Positions 38,675 to 47,100 of a stretch of 64,000 bases of DNA are shown one piece after another. The position numbers and the translations under genes are program-made. Each line of letters begins with the position of its first letter. Positions within the stretch are counted from its first letter, which is position 1. Source of the DNA: an uncultured bacterium (lineage in GTDB: Bacteria > Planctomycetota > UBA1135 > GCA-002686595); NCBI GenBank assembly GCA_937905825.1, contig CALCXM010000031.1, forward strand, positions 1-64,000. Direction: 5' to 3'. A model generated the notes under the pieces. That model did not search any database. It saw nothing but the letters and a program-made list of their open reading frames with translations, and was not told the DNA's origin.

Positions 38675-39868
38675 CTAGCGCTGGAAGATGGGAAGGAAAC
38701 GGTAGGGGATCTCGAGAATCAGGACCCCCATGGCAGTGCCGAAGGCATCGCCCGGCCCGGTCCGGTTGGGCCATGAGCCATCGTGCTTCTGCATGCCGAG
38801 CAACAGGTCGCGGATCTCGACGAAGTAGGGTTCCCAGTAGGGACTGCCCACCGTGTACATGGCTTGCACGCCGTAGTAGTGGCCGTACCAGAAAAAGTAG
38901 TGACCGCGGCCCTGGATTCCACGCTCCATGTTGAAGCGTGGCATCTCGCGAATCAGGTACTCGACGCCCTTTTCAATGGCCTGGTCGGAATAGATACCCA
39001 GTCCGTGCAGGGCGGTCACGCCCGCGGAAGTCAGGGCGAAGGAAGAACGGGAATACTCATCCTTTTGGTAGCTGAAGGTGCCTTGTTCGATGCCGCGCCG
39101 CATGTAGGAACCACCCGAGGACTTGCTGGCGGGTAGCGAGACCGCCGAGTCGACCACGTACTTGGCTGCGCGGTCCACCGTGTCTTTGGGCACTCGAATG
39201 CCGATGTTGCGCGCCGCGCGCAGGGCCAACACCTGGCACACCACGATCGACATATCGGACTCTTGGGCGTAGGGCTCGTAGCGCCAACCGCCCTGCAGGT
39301 TTTGGGACTTCACGATGTAGTCCACGGCTTTTTGCAGCTTGCGGCGCACGTCTTCACGGCGGGTTGTGCCGTAGATCTCCGCCAGGAACAGGGTGGCGAA
39401 TGCGTGGGAGTACATGCGCGTGCGATGGCGCGTGATGTAGCCGTCCTCTTGCACGCTCTCGAGCACGAAGTTCAGCCCGCGCTCGACGTTGTCCCCGTAA
39501 GGACCGCGGCCTGGCAAGTTGCCGCCAGCCAGGAAGGCCATGCACGCCAAGGACGTGACGCCCACGTGACCGTGGGTGGTCGAGGTGAAGTTGTAGTCGT
39601 TGTTCAGCTTGTAGCCGATCTTTGCGGTCCAGCTGCCCTCTTCATTTTGGTTCTCAGCCAACCACTTCAAGCCCTTGGCAACGGCCTCCACTTGTTGGGG
39701 GGTGATGTCCACCGGAGCTTGCAGATCCGGAGCGCCGGGCAGCTCGAGGGTTTGCGCTCCCAGGGGCTGTGTCGCGCCAACCAAGGCCAGCGCGCAACCG
39801 ATCAGCGCCGTGCAAATTCGGGAGCATGCACCAGGCGTGGAGCTCTGATTTCTTGAGTTGTGTTGCAT
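38675..39868 (-). CDS. exported squalene-cyclase/prenyltransferase-like repeat protein (copy 1)
   Basis: A 397-residue exported protein with a signal peptide (to about residue 38) and six or so alpha/alpha-toroid repeats. Typical lines are AVAKGLKWLAENQNEEGSWT, VERGLNFVLESVQEDGYI, AVDYIVKSQNLQGGWRYEP and MQKHDGSWPN. It lacks an obvious DxDD catalytic motif. It ends IPYRFLPIFQR, almost the same as IPDQLLPIFQR in its paralogue at 31296-32516. The two copies bracket the DUF4175-like, coiled-coil and acidic genes. The product is most likely a periplasmic carrier or scaffold, but this is inference. Confidence 0.86.
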   Translation of the reverse strand: MQHNSRNQSSTPGACSRICTALIGCALALVGATQPLGAQTLELPGAPDLQAPVDITPQQVEAVAKGLKWLAENQNEEGSWTAKIGYKLNNDYNFTSTTHGHVGVTSLACMAFLAGGNLPGRGPYGDNVERGLNFVLESVQEDGYITRHRTRMYSHAFATLFLAEIYGTTRREDVRRKLQKAVDYIVKSQNLQGGWRYEPYAQESDMSIVVCQVLALRAARNIGIRVPKDTVDRAAKYVVDSAVSLPASKSSGGSYMRRGIEQGTFSYQKDEYSRSSFALTSAGVTALHGLGIYSDQAIEKGVEYLIREMPRFNMERGIQGRGHYFFWYGHYYGVQAMYTVGSPYWEPYFVEIRDLLLGMQKHDGSWPNRTGPGDAFGTAMGVLILEIPYRFLPIFQR

Positions 39869-39897
39869 CTTGTTTCTTATGTGGAGGGCCTCTGAGG

Positions 39898-42800
39898 CTA
39901 GCGCAAAACGTCCAACTCTTCATCACCGCCCAGCAGGAGGTGCTCGCCGAGCCCTTGAAGAGTGATTTGATTGCTGGTGCCGAGCCTGGGATCGAGCTTG
40001 AAGGCCCCCCGGCTGTGGCCGGTGCCCTTGTCGAGCAGGAACAGGGTGGATGTGGCGGTCCCGAATCCGTTGCCCTTCTTGCGGCTGAAAATCATGGCCA
40101 CCGTGTCGCTGCTTTCCACGGGCAATTGCAGGTGCGAGTTGTGCAGCTCTTCACGGGTTAGGTCGATCTCGTTGACCCACAAGCTGTTGCCAAAAGGCAA
40201 GCCGATCGCTTGCACGCGGATTTGTTCGGTGGAGCCTGAGAAGGTGTGCAGGTAGAGGGTTGGATGGGGCAGTCGAATGAGGTTGTCCTGGGGCACGCCG
40301 ATGAAGCGCTGGTCGTGTTTGATGTTGAAGTTGCCCACCCGACGGACCGCTCCAATGCCCACGTGCAGCTCCGCGAGCAAGCCTTGCACGCCTTCGCTAT
40401 CGGCTCCGACGTTGGCCGACAAGACCAGGTAGGTTTTCTTGCCGTGTTGCAGGATAGAGCGCAATTGACGGTCGCCCCCGAGAGCTTCCCCGAGCTTGAG
40501 GTCCCAGACGGTCTCGCCGCTCCACAGGTCGATCGCCAGCAGGCGGTTGCGGTCCGGGGAGTTGCCCGCCAGGAACCAAGGGAGGATCAACATGCCATCC
40601 TCGATCCAGCAACTGCCTTGGGCGGTCGGAGGGACGCTGATCGGTAGCTGGAAGCGCAAGACTTCACGACCGCTGAAGATGTCCAGGACCTGCCCTTCCT
40701 TTTGAGCGCGGCGGGGCAACAACACGATGCGGTTGTCGGCGATGATTGGGGCACGGTTGAAGTGCAAGCGATCGATGGGGGCTTGCCAAACTTCTCGACC
40801 CGTGGAACCGTCAAAGGCGAAGAGGGTGTCGTGATCGCCCGGGGTCCCCACAGAAGCGAGCACCAGGCCGCTGCCCACGCGAATTGTGTCCACGTCTTGG
40901 ACGTTGAACAAATCCCACTCACGGGTCCAATTGCGATGTCCCGTTTCACGGTCGAGGCAGATCAATCCTTCCGAAGCGGTCAGCACCACGCTGCCGGGTA
41001 GGAACTCAAAGGCGCGCTTCCAGGACGGGGCCGAATTGGATCCGGATGGCAGCACCAAACTCCACAGGGGGCTCGGTTCGTCGGAGTCCAAGGAACTGGC
41101 GGAGAAAGCCGCCAGGGTCAGCTGGTGGAAGCGCCTCGATTCGTCATGGATGTAAAGCAGCACGTCGGGCGCCGCGCCAGCGCCGGATGGCTCGGAATCC
41201 AGCGCCGGAGGAATCGCACCGAGGAAGCGGAAGTCCCCGAGGATCGGGGTGCGTTGGGTGATTTCCCCATCGAATTCGAGCGCTTGCCGGGGCGCGCCAG
41301 CGGAGCTCGGTTGGGGCGCTCGCGAGGCCGCCGCGAGTTCCGCGATCGTCATGTTGTCGTGGGTCGGGGCCGTGCTCCTGCGGCCCGGGGTTTGACGAGC
41401 CAAGTCGCGGTAAAGGGCAGCGGCGTATTGCTTGTTGCCAGCATTCTCCAGGGCAGCTGCCACGAAGAGCAGCAGTTGGCTTTGTCGTTCCGTCGCGTGT
41501 TCCGGCGCAAAGCGCTCGGGCAGTTCGGAGAGCGCGATGCGCGAGACGGCTTCCACATCGCCTTCCTCGATGGCCCACACCAAAAGGTCGTCGTTGGCCG
41601 CGCGGCCGGCGATCGAGTGCGGGTAGAGCTCACTGACGATTTCAAGCATCGAGCGATCCCGGGCTTGGCGAGCTTCCTTCAAGAGCTTTTCCGCCTGGGC
41701 GTCGTAGGGCGCGTAGGCCTGGCGTCCGTGCTGTTCAATCAACTCGCCGATGCGTCGGCTGGAGAATTCACCGGTGGACTCCTCGATGCCCAAGGAGCCC
41801 GTGGGCAAGGGCTCCTCCGGCCAAAACTCGATCAGTCCGTGCAACTCCTCAAATTCATCGGCCACGCGCTCCTCGGCGGCGGCAGTGGCCGCGCGCTCGA
41901 GCATGATCCACATGGGGATGTCGACGTTTTGCAGGGTCACGTTGCGCCGGGAATCATCGAGCAGTGGCTCGAAGCGCCACTTGTACGAGGGGTGGTCGTT
42001 CTTACTGACCACGACCTTCATCGTGCGGTTGGCGCAGCTGGTCAACAACTGGCGCAGGATCTCATCGCGCTCGCCACGCGGATCGTAGCGCACCAAGAGG
42101 TACTCCTCGATCAACGTGTCGCGCAGGTGGTCGATGGTCGGCGCGTAGGCCCGGGCGCGACGCAGGGCGATGCTCGCTTCGCTGCTGTTGGCCAAGTCCA
42201 TCAGGAGCTTGCCCTTCGTGCGCAGCAGAGCGTGCATGGATTTCTCGAGTTCCGAGGAGGGCTCGCTGGCAGCCAGGAAGGGGGTCAAGAGGTCTTCCGC
42301 CTCGGCCACGTGTTGACGGGCTTGCACGGTTCGACCGGAGTCCAACTCCGTGCGGCTGCGTTCGGCCAGGAGGCTCGCCAGGTAGAGCGAAGCGGGCAGG
42401 TCGTGTCCTTGCTCTTCGTACTCTTGCCGGCCGCGCTGCAAGAGCATGTCCCACTCGAAGTAACCGTCTAGGGTGTTCGACGAGAGCACGTAGAGGGTGC
42501 CGTCTTCGACCAGCAAGTTGCCGCTGCGTCCGCCCTTCCAGGGTTGCGACTTGTGGCGCCGTCCACCCCCGAAGCGATCGATCTCGACCCGTTCGCTGTG
42601 AGTTGGGATCAACAGGCGATCCTTGAGCACGATGGCACGCGCGCTGGTCGCTTCGTCCCGATCCAAGCGTCCACCGGGATAGCGCCAGGAGAGTTCCGTG
42701 GGGGCTTCGCGGTGCAAGCCGCCGGGGGAGCGCAGGGCCAAGACCGGCCAGCTGCCCAGGAAGACCGTGGAGTTGTCCGCGCCCAGCAGAATGTCGATGC

Positions 42801-44625
42801 CCGAGCGCGCCTGGCCAGCGATGCGCTCGATGCGATCGTGACGCAGGCTCCACAGCTCTTCCCCCGTCTCTAGGTCGAAGCCGAGCAAGTTGCGGCTGTC
42901 AAAGGGCGTGACCAAAACCACTCCATCGGCCACCACCGGCGGAGCGTTGCGCCACACGTTGTTGATCGGTTGGGCGCTGAAGTGCGAGCGGCGCGGGGGC
43001 ACGATCGGGTCGTAGAGGGTCTCCCACAGAATGCGTCCGGAGAACAGATCGAGCACGGCCACGGCGCCCAGTTGGGTGGCCACCACCACACGATCCTTTT
43101 CCACGCGCACGGGCGGCGCGCTGAACTCCTTTTCGGAACGGGCGAACATGTTGAGTTCCCGTTGACCGCTGACCAGTTGAGTCGACCACAGCAGCTCGCC
43201 GTTGACGAGGTCGAAGCAAGCTGCGTACAGCTCGATGCGGCCGTACATGCGGTACACGGGAACGATGACCCGCGAAGCGGCGATGACGGGAGGGCCCGCG
43301 ACGCTCATGCGATCGACGAAACTGCCAGACTCCCCATCCCATTCGGGAGGCGGGTGATGGTTCCAAAGCTCGGTGCCTGTCTCCACGTCGTAGGCGTAGA
43401 GGCGCCGGTCGGGAATCACCGTGGTGATCGAGATGTTGTGGAACTCTTCGTTCTGAATGTCGGAGATCGGGACCTGGTGAGCGCTGACCACGATGTGCTC
43501 GGAGGCCGCCGGGGCGATCATCGTGTCCTCGCGCGAGATGCCCGCAAAGAACTCGTTGCGCCGCTTGCCCAAGAGCAGCCAATCCCGCGAGAGTTCGCTC
43601 GACCAACGCAAGGTTCCCGAGTAGGCGTGAATCGCGAAGAGTTGCAATGAATCGGTGACGAACACCAGATCGCCCATGCGCACGGGGAACAGGTTGTTAC
43701 GACCCAGTTCGAAGGGGCCATTGTCCGGCAGGTGGAAGGGGCGCGGCCAAGCGCTGGCTTCAGGACCCGGGCAACCGCTGGCTCCTTCCCCGTGACCGGG
43801 CAAGCGCAAACTACCCCGGGGAGCATCGGGGCCCACACGGTCCGCGTTGATCGGCGAGGTTTCTTGTCCGAGGGTTCGCAGGCAGAGGTTCACGCGACGT
43901 TCTTCCCCTGCTTGCAGGGAGCCGGAGCGCAAGCCCAATTCTTCCAGAGCGGCTTCCCAATCCGCCAAGTTCTCACCGTCGAAGACGGGGTAGAACTCGT
44001 AGCGAGTGTTGCCCACTCGGCCAGCGACGGCCCGCGCCCAGGCCTGGCGCGCTTCGAGCAAGTTGCCGTGTTCCAGTTCTAAATCCCCAAGGGTCCACCA
44101 AGCGGAAAGCGCGGCGTCCGTCACAGGCCAGCGCTCAGCCACGGCAATCACGCCCTGGCGATCTCCGGCTTTGCGGGCCAGGTTCAGAGCGGCTTGGGCA
44201 CGCTCGTCGTAACGCCGAGAGTAGAGCTTGCGTGCGTCTTCAGGCAAACCGCAGAGTTGTTCCCCGGCCCAACCTGCGGCACCGCGGAAGACTTGGGCTT
44301 CTGTCCCCAGACTGTCGTTGACGGGCACCAACTCGCTGCTGTGATCTTCCAAGAGCTGCTGCAACGAATCGATGGCCTCGTTCCAACGTAAGGCCTTCAC
44401 GTGCTCGCGGGCCTTGCGCATGCGCACTTTGGCCGTGCGCGTGTTCGGAATCGAGAAGCCGCGAATCTCACTGACCGTTCCTTCCTGGATGGCGGGTGCA
44501 GCCCAGAGGGAATTCAGTGTGCCCAACGCCGCGAGGGCGAAGATCCAAGAACACAGCATCCGTACCCGCTTGGGGGGCCGGGGCTTGTTGCCGTGTGGAT
44601 GGCTGGCGTTGTGATTCATGGACAT
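39898..44625 (-). CDS. very large exported PQQ-propeller protein
   Basis: A 1575-residue exported protein. After a signal peptide (to about residue 42) there is a helical TPR-like region (50-210, ALRWNEAIDSLQQLL; WTLGDLELEHGNLLEARQAW). A PQQ-type beta-propeller follows (about 310-720), with repeats such as AYDVETGTELWN, CFDLVNGELLWS, VLDLFSGRILWE and GFDLETGEELWS. A helical central region (about 740-1120) leads to a second propeller (about 1160-1560; CLDRETGHRNWT, AFDGSTGREVW, AIDLWSGETVWD). No quinone-dehydrogenase catalytic residues are apparent, so a scaffold or sensor role is more likely than an enzyme. It sits between the VWA/GATase-like gene (39 bp) and a squalene-cyclase-like gene (29 bp). 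Confidence 0.88.
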   Translation of the reverse strand: MSMNHNASHPHGNKPRPPKRVRMLCSWIFALAALGTLNSLWAAPAIQEGTVSEIRGFSIPNTRTAKVRMRKAREHVKALRWNEAIDSLQQLLEDHSSELVPVNDSLGTEAQVFRGAAGWAGEQLCGLPEDARKLYSRRYDERAQAALNLARKAGDRQGVIAVAERWPVTDAALSAWWTLGDLELEHGNLLEARQAWARAVAGRVGNTRYEFYPVFDGENLADWEAALEELGLRSGSLQAGEERRVNLCLRTLGQETSPINADRVGPDAPRGSLRLPGHGEGASGCPGPEASAWPRPFHLPDNGPFELGRNNLFPVRMGDLVFVTDSLQLFAIHAYSGTLRWSSELSRDWLLLGKRRNEFFAGISREDTMIAPAASEHIVVSAHQVPISDIQNEEFHNISITTVIPDRRLYAYDVETGTELWNHHPPPEWDGESGSFVDRMSVAGPPVIAASRVIVPVYRMYGRIELYAACFDLVNGELLWSTQLVSGQRELNMFARSEKEFSAPPVRVEKDRVVVATQLGAVAVLDLFSGRILWETLYDPIVPPRRSHFSAQPINNVWRNAPPVVADGVVLVTPFDSRNLLGFDLETGEELWSLRHDRIERIAGQARSGIDILLGADNSTVFLGSWPVLALRSPGGLHREAPTELSWRYPGGRLDRDEATSARAIVLKDRLLIPTHSERVEIDRFGGGRRHKSQPWKGGRSGNLLVEDGTLYVLSSNTLDGYFEWDMLLQRGRQEYEEQGHDLPASLYLASLLAERSRTELDSGRTVQARQHVAEAEDLLTPFLAASEPSSELEKSMHALLRTKGKLLMDLANSSEASIALRRARAYAPTIDHLRDTLIEEYLLVRYDPRGERDEILRQLLTSCANRTMKVVVSKNDHPSYKWRFEPLLDDSRRNVTLQNVDIPMWIMLERAATAAAEERVADEFEELHGLIEFWPEEPLPTGSLGIEESTGEFSSRRIGELIEQHGRQAYAPYDAQAEKLLKEARQARDRSMLEIVSELYPHSIAGRAANDDLLVWAIEEGDVEAVSRIALSELPERFAPEHATERQSQLLLFVAAALENAGNKQYAAALYRDLARQTPGRRSTAPTHDNMTIAELAAASRAPQPSSAGAPRQALEFDGEITQRTPILGDFRFLGAIPPALDSEPSGAGAAPDVLLYIHDESRRFHQLTLAAFSASSLDSDEPSPLWSLVLPSGSNSAPSWKRAFEFLPGSVVLTASEGLICLDRETGHRNWTREWDLFNVQDVDTIRVGSGLVLASVGTPGDHDTLFAFDGSTGREVWQAPIDRLHFNRAPIIADNRIVLLPRRAQKEGQVLDIFSGREVLRFQLPISVPPTAQGSCWIEDGMLILPWFLAGNSPDRNRLLAIDLWSGETVWDLKLGEALGGDRQLRSILQHGKKTYLVLSANVGADSEGVQGLLAELHVGIGAVRRVGNFNIKHDQRFIGVPQDNLIRLPHPTLYLHTFSGSTEQIRVQAIGLPFGNSLWVNEIDLTREELHNSHLQLPVESSDTVAMIFSRKKGNGFGTATSTLFLLDKGTGHSRGAFKLDPRLGTSNQITLQGLGEHLLLGGDEELDVLR

Positions 44626-44664
44626 ACCAAGTGTCGGATCCGGGGCGCGCGCGTCGTTCCCGGG

Positions 44665-47100
44665 CTAGACCATTTGAAAGCGCTTTCTAAGGATCCATTC
44701 GACGCTTAGCAGGCTGAGCACAACCAGAAGGCTCCACCAGTTGTCCCAGGCGTCGTCGAGGCGGGAAGAAATGGGGTCGCGGCGCTCTTCGCCCCCGGGG
44801 AATTCAGGGAAGAGTTCCGGCAAGGCGGCCAGGGAAACGGAGCGTCCACCGCTGATGGAGGCCACGGCTCCCAGCTCTTCCGGATCGGGAGAAGGGTCTG
44901 CGTTTTCGCGGGAAGGCAAGATCAACTCGAACTCGGTGGAGGCCACTTGCTCGCCTTCGAAGTCGATCCAAGCTTGATAGAGTCCGGGCCGTCCCAGTTC
45001 CATGGAGTGCCGGTAGACCCCATCGCGCCCGGGCACCTTGGTGGCGGAGATCTCGGTCTGCGTGCCGTCGGGATCGCTGAGGACCAGGCCCTGCACGGGC
45101 CGGTCGCTGGGGGAGAAGTCCTCGTCGAGCACGCGCGCTTCGAGGGTGATGCGCTCCTCCAAGCTGTAGACGCTGCGCACGCTGTCCAAGTGATAGCGGC
45201 GGTCTCCACCCTTCAAGCGACCGAGGGCCAGCCAGCGAATCGTGTTGCGCCAGAAGCGACCGTGGTAACGATCCCCAAAGCGATAGCGCCACATCCAAGT
45301 GGAATCGATGGCCAAGAACATGGTGCGGCCTGCGGGGTGATAGCCCACCACGCACAATGGATGTCGTCCATGGGGGCCGCCTTCGGTGGGGTGGCGCAGG
45401 AGCACTTGGCTACCGGGCTTGGCGCGTCCCACTTGGGAGTACCAGTACTGTCCGCGCAAGCCTTCGGGGGCTTCCCAAAGTCGGCGGTTGCGTTCCGCGT
45501 CCCCGTCCAAGCGCACGACCTGGTGGGGTTGCGCCGGGTTCTCGAGGGTCGGTTTGAATTCGATGGTGCTGTTGCCCTGGTAGGGCAAGCCGCTCTCCGA
45601 GTTGAGCACGACAGGCATCAGCTCTTCGAGGGGCGTATCGAGGAAGGACCGCGGGTTGTTGTTCTCGCCCGCCATGAAAAGCACTCCGCCGCCCCGTTCG
45701 ACGAACTCGATCAAGGACGCTTGGAACTCTTCGCAGCGCGCCGGGTCCGGGGAGATGGCGTCCGGGTCGATGTCGCCCAGCAGAATGACGTCGTAGTTCT
45801 CGAGCAGGTCCTTGCGCGCGGTGGGCACCTCAGTCAGGGCTTCCACCCGCGGTGAATGTTCCTGGGGGAAGTCCGGCGTGGCCGACATCAGATACACCTG
45901 CATGGAGATGTTCTGGTCCGCGCGCTTCAAGAGCTCCTTGAGGAAGCGGTACTCCCAGCGCGGATAGCCATCCACGTAGAGCACGCGAATCTGCTCGGGG
46001 TTGACCCGCACGGAAAACTCGATGGTGTTGTCCTCGGGCACCGTCTCGTCCGGGATCGGTTGGATGTGCACGCGAAAGCGTCGCACCCTGGCGCCCGGTT
46101 CAGCCGCCTCCGCTGGGGCCAAGAAGTTCTTGCGCTCGCCCGCTTCGGAAGGCGTTACGAGCTCTTCAGCGATCAAGCGTCCCTGCTTTTGCCCCGGCCC
46201 TGAGAGTTCCTCGAGGGTCACGGTGCTGCTCGAGTCTGCGTCGGTGCCCCGGCCGGCGACGCGCACGGTGATGGAGACTTCGTCGCCTTCCAAAACATCG
46301 CTAGGCACCTCGGCCAGTTCGACGAACACGTTGCGCTCACGGCGAGTGTCGCCGACCACCACCGTGTGCACGGGGATGCCAGCGGCGCCTGCGGCTCGGG
46401 CGGCGTCCAATGGGGAGCGGCCGCCGGTGGAACGACCGTCTGAAATCACGACGATGTCGGTGATGTGTCGTCCGCGGTTTTGAGCGAGGGCTTGGCGCAA
46501 GGCGTCTCCGAGGTGCGTGGCGCGTCCGCGTCCTCCCAAAACGTCAAGGCTTGCGATGGGAGCGCTGTCTTCGGCGAAACGCACGAGACGCAACTCGTAG
46601 TCGCCAGCTTCTAGCTTGGGACCCAAGGCTTGGGTGACGGCGGCTTGGGCAAGTTCCAAGCGCGAGGTGGCGTTCAAGGACTTGGTGCCCGCCTGGAGTT
46701 GGAAGGCCTTCAAGGCTTGGCGCGCGCCCTCGTCTCCGAGGTAGGTGTCCTGCCGCCGCATGGAGGCGGAGTCGTCCATCAGCACCAAGACTTGCGCCGG
46801 TCGAACTTCTTCGCTGTGCTGCACCAGCACGGGTCGGAACAGGATGAAAAGCAAGACGCCCAAGGCGCTCATGCGCAGGGCCACCAACAAGCCGCGCATG
46901 CCGCGGCCCACGGACTCGCGAGCGTAGGCCACGTAGGCGACGATGGCCACCAGGGGCAGGATCACCATGACCACCACCCACATCTCCGGCATGTCCAAGA
47001 GTCGCAGGTTCTCGCGAATCCCGAGACCCACGTCCAGGCTCGAACCGTCTCCGGCGCTGCCGTCCGTTGTTGCTTGCAGCCAGTTGAAAAGGGCCATCAT
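44665..47100 (-). CDS. VWA domain membrane protein with glutamine amidotransferase-like region
   Basis: An 811-residue membrane protein. Two N-terminal transmembrane segments (about 41-60 and 71-92) precede a von Willebrand A domain with the metal site DxSxS (Asp109, Ser111, Ser113) and DIVVISDGRSTGG. A middle beta region (about 270-390) leads to a class I glutamine amidotransferase-like fold (about 400-560, RVLYVDGYPRWEYRFLKEL), which probably lacks the catalytic triad. A C-terminal transmembrane segment (WWSLLVVLSLLSVEWI) ends the protein. It starts at 47100, overlapping the end of the BatA-like gene. Such proteins are frequent next to MoxR and DUF58 genes and are thought to be MoxR clients or membrane adaptors. 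Confidence 0.88.
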   Translation of the reverse strand: MMALFNWLQATTDGSAGDGSSLDVGLGIRENLRLLDMPEMWVVVMVILPLVAIVAYVAYARESVGRGMRGLLVALRMSALGVLLFILFRPVLVQHSEEVRPAQVLVLMDDSASMRRQDTYLGDEGARQALKAFQLQAGTKSLNATSRLELAQAAVTQALGPKLEAGDYELRLVRFAEDSAPIASLDVLGGRGRATHLGDALRQALAQNRGRHITDIVVISDGRSTGGRSPLDAARAAGAAGIPVHTVVVGDTRRERNVFVELAEVPSDVLEGDEVSITVRVAGRGTDADSSSTVTLEELSGPGQKQGRLIAEELVTPSEAGERKNFLAPAEAAEPGARVRRFRVHIQPIPDETVPEDNTIEFSVRVNPEQIRVLYVDGYPRWEYRFLKELLKRADQNISMQVYLMSATPDFPQEHSPRVEALTEVPTARKDLLENYDVILLGDIDPDAISPDPARCEEFQASLIEFVERGGGVLFMAGENNNPRSFLDTPLEELMPVVLNSESGLPYQGNSTIEFKPTLENPAQPHQVVRLDGDAERNRRLWEAPEGLRGQYWYSQVGRAKPGSQVLLRHPTEGGPHGRHPLCVVGYHPAGRTMFLAIDSTWMWRYRFGDRYHGRFWRNTIRWLALGRLKGGDRRYHLDSVRSVYSLEERITLEARVLDEDFSPSDRPVQGLVLSDPDGTQTEISATKVPGRDGVYRHSMELGRPGLYQAWIDFEGEQVASTEFELILPSRENADPSPDPEELGAVASISGGRSVSLAALPELFPEFPGGEERRDPISSRLDDAWDNWWSLLVVLSLLSVEWILRKRFQMV

